64,000 nucleotides of DNA from CAVTLG01 sp963735495 (GCA_963735495.1 CAVTLG010000009.1:1-64000), one strand, 5' to 3'; counted from the stretch's first letter, positions 45,962-55,213 are shown. A program made the numbers and translations. The notes: generated from the letters alone by a model not told the origin.

Positions 45962-48900
45962 TTATGGCACGAGCCGCATGACGTGATATTCCCGCTGCAC
46001 GTCCAGATGATAGCTCTCCACAGATGGTCTCCCTTGCTCTTCCCATTGCTGATAGATCGTGGACAGCACCGACCACAGCGGAAAGTCCCCTTGCACTTCC
46101 ACATTCCAGGATGCTGGCTGATCATGCTGCGGGGAAAACGTTAACAGCGTGTGCTCAGGCAGAAACAGGCTGGTGCCATAGGAGCTGATCTCATGCCTTG
46201 GTCCTGCCAGATACTGAAAGTGTTTCTCCAGTGAGGGAAGACGTTGCTCCACAAAAAGGGCAAAGGAGGGATCGCGCAATACCTGCGGGAAATTGAGCGC
46301 TGTTTGCGCATGTTCTTTCAGCGGCAAAGCCGAGCATGTCGTCACGTCTCTGGTGCGTTTCTGCTCAGAGGTCTCAGAGGTTAATCTCATAAAGAGCGCA
46401 GACGTCGCTAAGAGCGCTCCCTGTCCACTCCCATCCGGTTGCTTTTCCACTCGAAAAAGTGGACTTGCCAGTGGGCCGAGCACATTCCCAACCAGTATTC
46501 CTCCAACAGTGAGTTGCTCGATCCATGCGAACGCGATACGTTCATGTCCTCCCGTGATGATGATGCGATCATACGGGTTCGCGGGCGGATACCCTTCCAA
46601 GCCATTGGCGGTCTGTGCCTCGACGACATACCCACCCTGACGAACATGTGCCTGCGCATTGTGAACCAATTCCTCATCCCGATCAACGGAAATCACGCGC
46701 CCCTCTTTTCCGACTATGTGCGCCATGAGTGCCGCATTATAGCCGTAGGGTAGGGAGCGAATGCCCTTTTGATGGGTCATACGTCACCCTCCCTCCGAAC
46801 CGTGCTTACAGCTTTGACTGTACACGGCTCTCCATCTACGAATGCTTGGGGAACTGCTTTGTTAGGAAGCTTGCCTGCGTGGAGGAGGTGATGACATTGG
46901 CGACAGAGAATCAATGTTTTTCTGTTGCGGGCTGCCATCATCCACATCCAGGTTTCTCTTTTCTGAGCGACATCTTTCATCTTCCGAATATGATGAACCT
47001 CGAATGGTCCTTGTTCGGTTTCGCAATATTCGCATTGACCTGCATTCAGTCGCCGAATGAGTTCTGAACGGACGAGGGTCAGGGCGAGTGTGTTTGGCTG
47101 TCGATCCAGTTCTGAGTTTCCTGGTTGGGGTGGTTTCAGATCTTTCAAACGAAAGAGTTGAAGGACGCGAGTCTTTTGTTTTCCTGGTATCGTTATGGCA
47201 TAACCTGTCTTAGTTTTGAGTTGTTTGGCGATTTTCGTGACGCTGGTCTTGTGTTTGTGTGCCAGCGTTTTGAAGAAACTCGTTTGCCAGAGATAGGCTA
47301 ACTTGTTCATGTATCGCCGAACGCCCTGGGCCAAGGCATAGTAATTGGCTAACCCCTGTAATTCAGCATTGTAGGTGAGGAGAATTTCTGCATCACTGTT
47401 GTTGAGTAGTTCATATCTTGGTCTGGCGTCTGCCGTTTGATATGTCCCGTATCGTTTTGTGGCGCAGAATTCTTGAAGTCGACCTGGTGGGATATGCAGT
47501 TGGAGGCGTTCTGAAATTGCCTTCATCGTCGTGTGTCGTTGACCACGTGTGGTCTTGACGATCTTGTCTGCTGAGTAGGTTCCTACCCAGTAGCCCAGAA
47601 AGATGACTCCTTCTTTTCCATGACGAATATGGGACTTTTCTTCAGCTATGGTCAGTTTCAATGTCTCTTGAATATATCGTTTGACTTTTTCTCTGACCTG
47701 TTCTGCATCTGCCTTCGAGCCGATGATGCCAATGCAAAAGTCATCAGCATATCGACAATAGTAGAGCCGCTTGTAGTGCTGATCGTAGGGATCTCCACTG
47801 GGAAGTGTTCTCCGAACTTCTTGGAGTTCTTTGAGCTGTTGCTGGACCTTCTGAAGTTCTTCTTTGTATTCCTCCTTTCCCTTCAGCATGTCCCATTTCT
47901 TTCTCAGGCGAGCTATCTGGTGGCTGTAATGGTCATAAGCAGGATTTGGTCTTCGCTTTTTTCCTTGCTCGAACTGTTCTTTTAGGCTTGCCGTAAAAGT
48001 GTCCAATTCGTGCAAGAAGATGTTTGCGAGGATCGGCGAGACGATTGATCCTTGAGGAACTCCGCTATAGGTAGCATGGTACTTCCAATTTTCCAGGTAT
48101 CCTGCATCAAGCATCGCCCGGATAAGTCGAAGAAACCGTTGGTCCTCGATCCTTTTCTCTAACAATTTCATGAGTTCATCATGTGGGATTGTCGTGAAAT
48201 AGTCTCGTATGTCCATATCGATCAGCCATTTCACTGCCGTCCATTCCTGTTTCATCTGCTGTAGTGCCGTATGCGGAGAGCGCTGAGGTCGGAACCCATG
48301 TGAGCTCTCTTTGAAGAGTGGCTCGTACATACGCTCTAAAATCATTCTCACGACTTCCTGCACCAGCTTATCATCGCCTGATGAAATGCCCAGTGGTCGT
48401 TTCTTGCCATTGCGTTTAGGTATATAAACTCGTCGTACTGGCTGAAACCGGTAGGTTCCTTCTGCGAGTCGAGCAATGAGTGCTGTGACTCGTTCATGTG
48501 AAAATCCATCAAGTGTCTTTCCATCTGCGCCCGGCGTCATTGCTCCTTTATTGGCATAGATGTTGGCATATGCCTCGTGCCACAGGATGGGTTGTTCCAT
48601 GAGTCGGAAGATACCATTCAGGCGTTTTCCTTGTTGAGCAATATTCCCAAGAGCTTCTAATCTCTTAATCACTGTTTCGGATAGCATCAGCACATCCTCG
48701 CTTTCGGATTCTTTGAAGCTTCGTAGACTCTCTTCCTTCCCCCTGACAGCGGAGGTTTCACCGATATTCCTATCTGCTTATCCTCCTGATCAGTACTTCA
48801 TCCACTTCAGCGTGGCAAAGTCTGCGGAACCCATTACGGTCCACATTGGGTACTACGAAGAGTCCGTAACCATGCAGGGATTGCTCCCTGTTTAGGTCAT

Positions 48901-49629
48901 CCCGCATTTACAGCAGAGAGAGACGCGACGTGCTCCAGGTCTCCCGTTCGTTCTGTTTCCCTTTGATCAGGGAGTTGCCAGAAGGGTTGGATAGGGTAGA
49001 AGGAACAGGATTCTACTCTACCTTCTGGATCACCGTTTCTAACGCTCTTTCGGTGACGCCGGAACTGTAGGCCATCAGAACTAGGATTTAACCAGTTTAG
49101 GTTTAACCATACACGTCTTGCGTTGACGGCTCGGAGTCTGAGCGTTGTTTCCTACGCCGCCTTTTCCTACCATGCTACACTCCCCCCTCCCTTTCGGGAT
49201 TCAAGCTTCTTGAGCAGGGATAAGGTAGGTACGCATGGGCTATTCCAACAAGCCCAACAACTTTCGTTGCGCTCTTTATCTGCCGCCGATGCGGCGCACC
49301 GTTCCGGTTCCTACTTCGAGCACCCGCATCCCCGGTTGAAGATCCAATGCCTCTAGCATCGCGGCCATCAATGAAGGTTGACTACTCGACGAGCACGGTA
49401 GACCGTTCTGATCGAGCTTCGTGACCAGTGGCTTGTCTGCGTAGACCTCATCGCTAACGTCTTGTCGCACCCAGCGATGCGTCGCATCTTGACGATACCA
49501 GCGAGCCACAAACAGCCGCCGTGGTACTGAGAGAAAAGCGTGTCGGAGACGTGGGGGAAGCTGCTGTCCTCGTACCTGTTCAATGGTTTCGACTAACTGG
49601 GCACACGCTTGCGCCTCCTGTTCATCCAT
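45962..49629 (-). CDS. PIMT-like methyltransferase of graspetide cluster 1, split by group II intron 2
   Basis: Exon 1 (49629-49300) runs to MRVLEVGTGT. Exon 2 (46744-45962) starts GYNAALMAHIVGKEGRVISV. Joined, they give motif I VLEVGTGTGYNAALMA, as in the intact enzyme of cluster 2 (VLEIGTGSGYNAALLS), and about 370 residues. The start at 49629 overlaps the ATP-grasp stop by eight bases. The family (protein-L-isoaspartate O-methyltransferase-like, with the extended C-terminal domain) methylates Asp in ATP-grasp peptides, which can lead to aspartimide. Without splicing only a dead 110-residue N-terminus is made. Confidence 0.88.
46777..48693 (-). CDS. ltrA-like: Group II intron reverse transcriptase/maturase with HNH nuclease
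   Basis: 638 residues (ATG at 48693 or 48687). RT motifs: GAMTPGADGKTLDGF, RRVYIPKRNGKKRPLGI, SHGFRPQRSPHTAL, DMDIRDYFTTIPHDE, SGVPQGSIVSPILAN, and the YCRYADDFCIG active site. An insertion of about 80 charged residues before YADD is typical of the LtrA-like (mitochondrial-like) class. Maturase domain X follows, then an HNH domain (CEYCETEQGPFEVHHI, LILCRQCHHLLH). Intact. It promotes splicing and retrohoming. Its last 18 codons run through domain V. Confidence 0.92.
   Translation of the reverse strand: MLMLSETVIKRLEALGNIAQQGKRLNGIFRLMEQPILWHEAYANIYANKGAMTPGADGKTLDGFSHERVTALIARLAEGTYRFQPVRRVYIPKRNGKKRPLGISSGDDKLVQEVVRMILERMYEPLFKESSHGFRPQRSPHTALQQMKQEWTAVKWLIDMDIRDYFTTIPHDELMKLLEKRIEDQRFLRLIRAMLDAGYLENWKYHATYSGVPQGSIVSPILANIFLHELDTFTASLKEQFEQGKKRRPNPAYDHYSHQIARLRKKWDMLKGKEEYKEELQKVQQQLKELQEVRRTLPSGDPYDQHYKRLYYCRYADDFCIGIIGSKADAEQVREKVKRYIQETLKLTIAEEKSHIRHGKEGVIFLGYWVGTYSADKIVKTTRGQRHTTMKAISERLQLHIPPGRLQEFCATKRYGTYQTADARPRYELLNNSDAEILLTYNAELQGLANYYALAQGVRRYMNKLAYLWQTSFFKTLAHKHKTSVTKIAKQLKTKTGYAITIPGKQKTRVLQLFRLKDLKPPQPGNSELDRQPNTLALTLVRSELIRRLNAGQCEYCETEQGPFEVHHIRKMKDVAQKRETWMWMMAARNRKTLILCRQCHHLLHAGKLPNKAVPQAFVDGEPCTVKAVSTVRREGDV
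46797..46830 (-). ncRNA. Group II intron domain V (intron 2)
   Basis: GAGCCGTGTACAG, loop TCAAA, CTGTAAGCACGGTTC: a 34-base hairpin with the catalytic triad position and tetraloop-like tip. Domain VI follows up to the splice site. Confidence 0.88.
48694..49299 (-). other. Intron 2 domains I-III (structural RNA)
   Basis: About 600 bases between the intron 5' end and the RT start. No protein. This is the expected place and length for the large domain I with exon-binding sites. Individual helices were not mapped. Confidence 0.6.
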
Positions 49630-50611
49630 CCTCCCGGTCCTTTCCATTTCCTAACACCTCCGCGATGGTCGCCGAAAAAGGTAATCCGGTTGCGACCTCC
49701 AACCATTCGTACTGGCCGCCTGGGTTGATCTCCAAAAAGACATACTTATCTGAAGGTGTGACGATCATATCGATAGCTCCATACGCTAGGTGCAAGTGTT
49801 GCAGAAGTTGGATGCAACGCTGCTGAATCGCCTGAGGAAGCTGATAGGTACTATACCGCAAATCTTTCGTCGCCACACGCCAGTCCATTTTAGTAGCTGT
49901 CGCCTCTTGTGAGTGAAGAGCCACCGTCAACACCTGCTCGCCAATGACGGTAATTCTCAACTCAAAAGCCTTCTCTACATATTCCTGAAAGCAATGCGCA
50001 GTCTGGGTGACATTCTTGAGCTGCTGGAGATGCTCCGACGTCACACTGCTGGTAAACAGGGAGTGATACGTCATGCCACCTCCGGCAATATATCCACCAT
50101 GAATCGTCTTATACACGATATTGCCATCACACGCCTCAAAAAAGCGACGAACAGCGCCAGCATCGTTGGTAATCAGTGATCGAGGCGTCGTAAAACCAAG
50201 CTGTGAAGCGATCTGGAGTTGGAGCGGTTTGAAATTAGCGCGACGATGGGCATCCAGCTCGTTCATCCAGAAACAATCGAGGCTCCGTAAAATACCGCCA
50301 AACCCTTTCCACGCCTCGTTTTCCATGAAGGCTTGGACCAAATCGGGGGCATCCTCATTCACGTGATAATGGGAAGGCCGTCGGACCAGAATACTTTTGA
50401 TGTGGGACAATGGGTAGCGTTCCCCTTCATAGGACCAGATCCCCTGCCATATTGTTTCGTCAAAGGTTGCCTCCAGGCTCAGATGAGAGGGGAAAGAACC
50501 GGTATCCAGAAACAGGACAGGGGTTCCACGATGCCGAAGCTGTTCGACGACGCGCAGCGCGGTGGTATCTTGATGATAGCTCAACACGAGCACAAATTCA
50601 TGCCTGAACAT
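49622..50611 (-). CDS. ATP-grasp peptide ligase, cluster 1 (TgmB/MvdD-like)
   Basis: 329 residues from ATG at 50611 after GAGGGAG, 14 bases past the precursor stop; a TTG at 50629 is less likely. EFVLVLSYHQDTTALRVVEQ starts the preATP-grasp domain. ATP-grasp signatures: ACDGNIVYKTIHGGYIAGG, HCFQEYVEKAFELRITVIG, and the metal site YVFLEINPGGQYEWLE. The family makes ester or amide macrocycles between Thr/Ser/Lys and Asp/Glu side chains of a precursor. Sits between precursor and methyltransferase with near-overlaps, one operon. Confidence 0.9.
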   Translation of the reverse strand: MFRHEFVLVLSYHQDTTALRVVEQLRHRGTPVLFLDTGSFPSHLSLEATFDETIWQGIWSYEGERYPLSHIKSILVRRPSHYHVNEDAPDLVQAFMENEAWKGFGGILRSLDCFWMNELDAHRRANFKPLQLQIASQLGFTTPRSLITNDAGAVRRFFEACDGNIVYKTIHGGYIAGGGMTYHSLFTSSVTSEHLQQLKNVTQTAHCFQEYVEKAFELRITVIGEQVLTVALHSQEATATKMDWRVATKDLRYSTYQLPQAIQQRCIQLLQHLHLAYGAIDMIVTPSDKYVFLEINPGGQYEWLEVATGLPFSATIAEVLGNGKDREDG

Positions 50612-50625
50612 AGGTGCTCCCTCGA

Positions 50626-50868
50626 TCAATCATCATTTTTCCAGTCGATCTCTTCATCCCTCTCTGGATCACTCGAATCCGCGCCAGTCGTGGACGGATC
50701 AGACGATGTTGGTTGTGGTCGCGCGGCATCATTGGCCTCCCGATCTGTGACGTGTACCGTGGTCGTGCGAACAAAAAGAAAGGCAAACGGCAACGTTTCT
50801 GCTGAGAGTTCATAGGGAACAGATGGCAGAGCAATCCGACGTGACGCCTCTAGTTCTCGTCGTCTCAT
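50626..50868 (-). CDS. Graspetide-like RiPP precursor 1
   Basis: 80 residues from ATG at 50868, which follows GGAAAGGA; ATG at 50886 is an alternative. The leader has ETLPFAFLFVRTT, shared with precursor 2 (LILPFSLLFVQKV). The C-terminal 30 residues are rich in Thr/Ser and Asp/Glu (PTSSDPSTTGADSSDPERD, then EEIDWKNDD), the expected mix of ester donors and acceptors. It is the first gene before ATP-grasp and methyltransferase, as usual for ATP-grasp-modified RiPPs. No protease or exporter gene is close. Confidence 0.8.
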   Translation of the reverse strand: MRRRELEASRRIALPSVPYELSAETLPFAFLFVRTTTVHVTDREANDAARPQPTSSDPSTTGADSSDPERDEEIDWKNDD

Positions 50869-50940
50869 AAGAATAGTCCTTTCCATGAGAAATGTGATTC
50901 TTCCTTTTGTGAATCATACCAAGCATGTCAGAACCACGAC

Positions 50941-51024
50941 GGGACCAAGAGAGGACCAGAAGGGGACCAGGGAGAGAAGAAGATAAAAAGCGTGGATGCC
51001 ATTGAAAAGCAGCTATGGTATACT
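50941..51024 (+). promoter_or_regulatory. SARP-type direct repeats and promoter of SARP 2
   Basis: GGGACCA, AGGACCA and GGGACCA begin at 50941, 50952 and 50963, exactly 11 bases apart. TATACT at 51019-51024 is within GCTATGGTATACTACCGG. A conserved CATTGAAAAG lies just before. The site lies between the divergent precursor 1 and SARP 2, so it can serve both. Confidence 0.75.
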
Positions 51025-51099
51025 ACCGGAAAGAACGGAGACGGTTCCGTGAGGATCGCCGAGCAAGAAGAACCGGATGAGAGATGCAGGAGGAGCGTG

Positions 51100-53184
51100 A
51101 TGAACCACAATCAGAACGAGGCACCAGACAGCGAACTGATCCCATCGGAACCGGTGCTTCGCGTCTCCCTGTTCGGGCCGGTGCGCCTGCACTGGCTGGT
51201 CCCAACGAAGAGTGACGAGGATGCCTGGCATCGTCGAACCTCAGCATGTGCCCTCTTTTGCTTGCTGCTCTGCGCTCCTCAGCGACGCGCCAGTCGCAGC
51301 CAGTTAGCCGCTGCCTTATGGCCAGAGGTCGACGAACCACGAGCCATCGAGTCCCTACGCGTGGCAACCAGAGCCCTCCGTACCGTCCTGCATCCAGCCA
51401 GCGGAGAAGCGCTGCTCCACTCCTTCCCTGGTGGTTTGCTCCAATTGGCCGATCAAAGCCGGATGGAGGTGGATGTCGATACCTTTGAAGCGCTAATCCA
51501 GCAGGCCAGCACAAGCAACGACGAAGATGAGGCGCTCGCCATCTGGGAGCGGGCAAGAGCGTTGGTGTGCGGAGAGTTTTTGGCCGATCACGTCAGGGGG
51601 AGTGAGTGGAGTACCCATCGGTGGATCAAGATCCGGCAACGGGACCTTCATGCCGCCCGTCGCCGCATGATCTGTGCTCTGGCCGATGGCTCTATCCAGC
51701 GTGGGCAACTGGTTCAGGCCGAACTCTTATTGCAGGGACATGTGAACCGTTTTCCGGGGGATCAGGATGCCGTGTTTCGCCTGGTCAAGTTGCTCATCGC
51801 GGATGAGCGCCTCGGTGAAGCTCGTGAGTCCTATCAGCGCTGCAAAGCCGTGTTGGCCTCATCTGGCAAGGAGCCTGCCGAACATCTCAAGGCACTCATC
51901 GAGCATCTGTCAGGTCCCCACGCATCAGACACCTGGGAGGACGCATCCATAAAGCCGATGCGACACCGCCAACAAAGGTGCGTACCTTCTTTAGCTAACA
52001 GCATCTCTCCCTTTGATCAAATAATAGAAGCAAACACTCCATATACTCGATTTTTCTCTATCTTGCGGCAAGAAAGTGGGCACGCACAAGAGGCAATGAG
52101 GACAGAGGAGGAAGAAACGTTCTCTCCTATGGCTACAGCAAGTTATGTGCAAAAGCATCTGAGAGATATTTCTTCTTACCGAAAGAACGTTCGTAGTGCA
52201 TTGTATCTTCACCGAACAAATACCGCGCAAGGATTATTACACTCTATAAACGCCGATAGACACGACCTGCAATGGCTTGAATCCCAAACGAAGGGCTACG
52301 ATCTCTATCAAATACGAGAAATACTGATCAGTGATGATCTGCTCGCAGCAAAAATTGTGAAAGACCAAAGAAACTACACACTTGCCTACCATTATGCTGA
52401 TCACGCCGTCCAGTTAGCAACAAGCCTGGAAGATGGGGAACTCATCGCAACAACGAAATATACCCGTGGATGCATCCAATTGGAATGGGCACAATTCGGG
52501 ACAGTCAAACAGATGAGACTTCAACTCGACGCACAAAAAGTGAAAGATGCACTCAGTGATTTTCAGGATGTCCTTCAAGCTACTCACTCTCGGTACCTGT
52601 CTCTTCATCCCCAATTACAGGGTTTTACGATGCTTCAACTGAGCCGCGCTCTCAGCTTGCTTCCCTATCATCGTGATCAGTATTTCCGTACCCACCCTTT
52701 GGCATTTGCCGATCAGGCAGAAACCTTTGCAGGATGTCACCCGGTTGACGATGCGTATACCCGTCTCCTTACAACAGGCACCCTCTCAGGTCTTCACACC
52801 GGAGGGTATCACCTCGTGAAGGCTGGTATTTTCAATGTGGCGGGGTTTCCTGATCAAGCGCTTACCGAACTCGTTCATCTTGAGCGTCTCACACAGCAGA
52901 CATACGCACCTGATGAAACGCGGAATGCTGCATGGTACACTATCACAATGGCAGAGACCCTGATGGGACTGAAGCGCTATCAGGAAGCTCTTCATGAGGC
53001 AAAGAAAGCGCTTATCACATGCTCTTCTATCAATTCGATCCAGAATGTCACCATGATTCTCCCTATCTACAGCCAGATTGCAGCCAGTTCTTATGGGAAG
53101 TCTCCTGAAGTCAAAGAACTCGCAGACATGCTCCAAAAGTGGTATGGAGAGAGCCATGATCACGACACGAATGATGAGGCATAA
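51100..53184 (+). CDS. SARP/BTAD-family regulator 2
   Basis: 694 residues from ATG at 51100 (after AGGAGCG); the longer frame to 50992 runs into the promoter. Winged helix and BTAD are almost the same as in SARP 1 (LRVSLFGPVRLHWLVP, SRSQLAAALWPEVDEP, FEALIQQASTSND, VFRLVKLLIADERL). From about residue 280 the chain is unrelated to SARP 1 and is TPR-like, ending SSYGKSPEVKELADMLQKWY, which recalls the XRE/TPR regulator at 29044. Divergent from graspetide cluster 1, which it probably controls. Confidence 0.85.
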   Translation: MNHNQNEAPDSELIPSEPVLRVSLFGPVRLHWLVPTKSDEDAWHRRTSACALFCLLLCAPQRRASRSQLAAALWPEVDEPRAIESLRVATRALRTVLHPASGEALLHSFPGGLLQLADQSRMEVDVDTFEALIQQASTSNDEDEALAIWERARALVCGEFLADHVRGSEWSTHRWIKIRQRDLHAARRRMICALADGSIQRGQLVQAELLLQGHVNRFPGDQDAVFRLVKLLIADERLGEARESYQRCKAVLASSGKEPAEHLKALIEHLSGPHASDTWEDASIKPMRHRQQRCVPSLANSISPFDQIIEANTPYTRFFSILRQESGHAQEAMRTEEEETFSPMATASYVQKHLRDISSYRKNVRSALYLHRTNTAQGLLHSINADRHDLQWLESQTKGYDLYQIREILISDDLLAAKIVKDQRNYTLAYHYADHAVQLATSLEDGELIATTKYTRGCIQLEWAQFGTVKQMRLQLDAQKVKDALSDFQDVLQATHSRYLSLHPQLQGFTMLQLSRALSLLPYHRDQYFRTHPLAFADQAETFAGCHPVDDAYTRLLTTGTLSGLHTGGYHLVKAGIFNVAGFPDQALTELVHLERLTQQTYAPDETRNAAWYTITMAETLMGLKRYQEALHEAKKALITCSSINSIQNVTMILPIYSQIAASSYGKSPEVKELADMLQKWYGESHDHDTNDEA

Positions 53185-53240
53185 ACGCTGCTTTGAAGAT
53201 CTATCTTCAGGAGTACCAAGCTGAAAAGAGGAACCAAATC

Positions 53241-54365
53241 ATGAGCCCCTCCCCATTTGCCCTGGGCGTCGGTGGACATCAACATCTTGGTGGCGAAGAG
53301 ACCCAACAATTTGTCGCCCGCCAGTTTCGCGAACAGCTCGCAAGCATACAACAACGTGAACAGCACCTGGTGCTCTACGCTGCATTAGCGCGTGGAGCTG
53401 ATCAACTTTTTGTTCAGATTGCTTTAGAACTCGGCGTTCCCGTCGAAATTGTCATTCCCTGTACGCACTATGAACAGATCTTTTCTTCAGAGGCGGAGCA
53501 GCGCGAATACAGACGGCTCCTGCACGCCGGACAAGCCTCTCACCAGCTTCCTGCTCACATCTGTTCCGATGATGCTTTTCTTGCCGCAGGGCAATGGATC
53601 ATCGATCACTGCGATCTCGCGATCCTGGCATGGAATGGGCTCCCGCCACAAGGAAGAGGTGGTACAGGGGATATGGCAAGCTATGCACGCTCTCTGGGAC
53701 GTCCATTTGTCCATATTGATACCAGGCATCAGACCGTGAAAACCTATCCAGGTTCCGCTTTGCGCCAGAACCACGCTCGTGCGACATCTCCGAAACGGAC
53801 AGACGTCATTTCCAAACGCCAGCTCTATCAGGGTTCGGCGCTGACGATCAATCAGTACCATCTTCAGATGCCCGACGGCGAAGAAGTGGTACGCGATGTG
53901 GTCGAGAGACCTGACAGTGTTCTCGTCATCCCTCTTGGTCAAAGCAATATCGTGCTCCTGATTGAGGAGTATAACTTCGGCGCAGGTCTCTGGCAACTCA
54001 CACTTCCGGGAGGAAAAGTAGAAGCGTCATCCCGTGATAATCTGGATGAACAGGCACAGAAGGAACTTCGGCAAGAGATCGGATACCGAGCCAACAGGCT
54101 CGAAAAATTCGGAACCTTCTCTAGCCACCCAGGCTATATCTCCCACCATGTGCATGTCTTCATCGCACATGATCTGGAGTGGGACCCCCTGGAGTTTGAT
54201 CCCCATGAGGAGATTAGCGTCCAGACCTTCACCATCAAGGAAGCGTTAGAGGCGACATCCATTAATAACCGGTGTGACCCTGAAGCAGCACTGGCATTAT
54301 GGCTCTATGCTCAAAAGGAGTATAACTTTACTGCGCATTGTGAGCTGGATACAGATGTCAGATGA
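53241..54365 (+). CDS. SLOG-like domain fused to a Nudix hydrolase
   Basis: 374 residues from ATG at 53241 after AGAGGAACC. Residues 1-155 are a Rossmann-like domain (FALGVGGHQHLGGEETQQFV, LYAALARGADQLFVQIALEL, HCDLAILAWNGLP and GGTGDMASYARSL) resembling SLOG nucleotide/ligand-binding proteins. The C-terminal part is a Nudix domain: VLVIPLGQSNIVLLIEEYN, LTLPGGKVEASS and EQAQKELRQEIGYRANRLEK, the Nudix box with a short insertion. ADP-ribose- or NAD-derivative cleavage is a family guess. Directly downstream of SARP 2 (57 bases). Confidence 0.75.
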   Translation: MSPSPFALGVGGHQHLGGEETQQFVARQFREQLASIQQREQHLVLYAALARGADQLFVQIALELGVPVEIVIPCTHYEQIFSSEAEQREYRRLLHAGQASHQLPAHICSDDAFLAAGQWIIDHCDLAILAWNGLPPQGRGGTGDMASYARSLGRPFVHIDTRHQTVKTYPGSALRQNHARATSPKRTDVISKRQLYQGSALTINQYHLQMPDGEEVVRDVVERPDSVLVIPLGQSNIVLLIEEYNFGAGLWQLTLPGGKVEASSRDNLDEQAQKELRQEIGYRANRLEKFGTFSSHPGYISHHVHVFIAHDLEWDPLEFDPHEEISVQTFTIKEALEATSINNRCDPEAALALWLYAQKEYNFTAHCELDTDVR

Positions 54366-54439
54366 GCACAATGCTGTCGCATCGTGATGAAAAAAAGGGG
54401 CAGAGGGATGGATACTCTGATTCAAAGATTGAAGATTTC

Positions 54440-54540
54440 CGTGCAGGCGAGCCAGTGGAAGAGACTGACCCGCTGAGGACGACTATGATGTGTGTCTCTC
54501 TCGATACGCATGAGGCAATAATGAATGGTTTTTAACAGAT
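54440..54540 (+). pseudogene. Fragment of an HD-domain gene
   Basis: TGACCCGCTGAGGACGACTA and the following 40 bases (reading MMCVSLDTHEAIMNG) align with the HD gene 330 bases downstream (AMLCLFHDTHETRIND). The His-Asp pair is lost. A leftover of a duplication or of gene replacement. Confidence 0.55.
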
Positions 54541-54643
54541 TCATTTTTAGAAGATTTTTTGCATGAAAACGTTTCTCAGCAAAGTAAAATGCTGATTCGA
54601 GAAAAAAGCATTTAGCGGAAGTGATACAGAGAGGAAAGTAGTG

Positions 54644-55213
54644 ATGAAGGATATCATGAAATATCTCTACGAGATAGGTCAAATGAAGCGGGTGCAACGC
54701 TCAGGATGGTGGCTTGCAGGCATCACCGATCCAGAAAGTGTAGCCGAACATTCCTTTCGTGCGGCGATTCTTGGCTATGTCCTGGCTTCTCTAGAAGGGG
54801 CCGATCCGCAGAAAACCGCGATGCTGTGTCTCTTTCACGATACGCATGAAACGAGAATCAATGATCTGCATCGGGTTGCGAAGCGGTATATTGAGACACG
54901 CCAGAGCGAAAGGGAAGCATTCAGGGAGCAGGTTGAGCGACTGCCACAAGAGATTGCGATGCCGATTACTGCGTTTATCTCTGAGTATGAAGAGAAAGCG
55001 TCGCTGGAAGCAAAGGTCGCCCATGATGCGGATCTGTTGGAATGTTTGATCCAGGCGCGTGAATACCAAGCATGCGGATATGCCGATGTGCAGGATTGGA
55101 TTGTGAATTGCCAGGCTGGGCTCAAGACTGCGTCGGCCAAGGATCTTGCTGATGCGTGTTTGAGAACAGAACCTAAGGAGTGGTGGCAAGGTTTGAAACA
55201 GATGAGTGTCTAG
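54644..55213 (+). CDS. HD-domain hydrolase (YfbR/HDDC2-like)
   Basis: 189 residues from ATG at 54644 after GAGAGGAAAG. Metal ligands: ESVAEHSFRAAILGY (His), CLFHDTHETRINDL (His-Asp) and KVAHDADLLECLIQA (Asp). This is the YfbR/HDDC2 pattern, 5'-deoxyribonucleotidase-type enzymes. Possibly nucleotide metabolism together with the SLOG-Nudix protein, as both handle nucleotides. Own start signal and 280 bases of spacer suggest a separate transcript. Confidence 0.8.
   Translation: MKDIMKYLYEIGQMKRVQRSGWWLAGITDPESVAEHSFRAAILGYVLASLEGADPQKTAMLCLFHDTHETRINDLHRVAKRYIETRQSEREAFREQVERLPQEIAMPITAFISEYEEKASLEAKVAHDADLLECLIQAREYQACGYADVQDWIVNCQAGLKTASAKDLADACLRTEPKEWWQGLKQMSV

Larger units (their letters stand above)
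46745..49299 (-). mobile_element. Group II intron 2, apparently intact, inside the methyltransferase
   Basis: 2555 bp. The 5' end is GTGCGCC (group II consensus GUGYG). The 3' end is CCCTAC. The exons join in phase 0 between Thr and Gly codons of the SAM motif. Domain V is at 46797-46830. It encodes a full RT/maturase. The precise ends were set from the restored frame and fit the intron consensus on both sides. Confidence 0.9.

Noticed and set aside
50626..50886. Start of precursor 1 at 50886
   Set aside because: Possible, but the ATG at 50868 has GGAAAGGA at proper distance, while 50886 has no good site; the shorter form was chosen.
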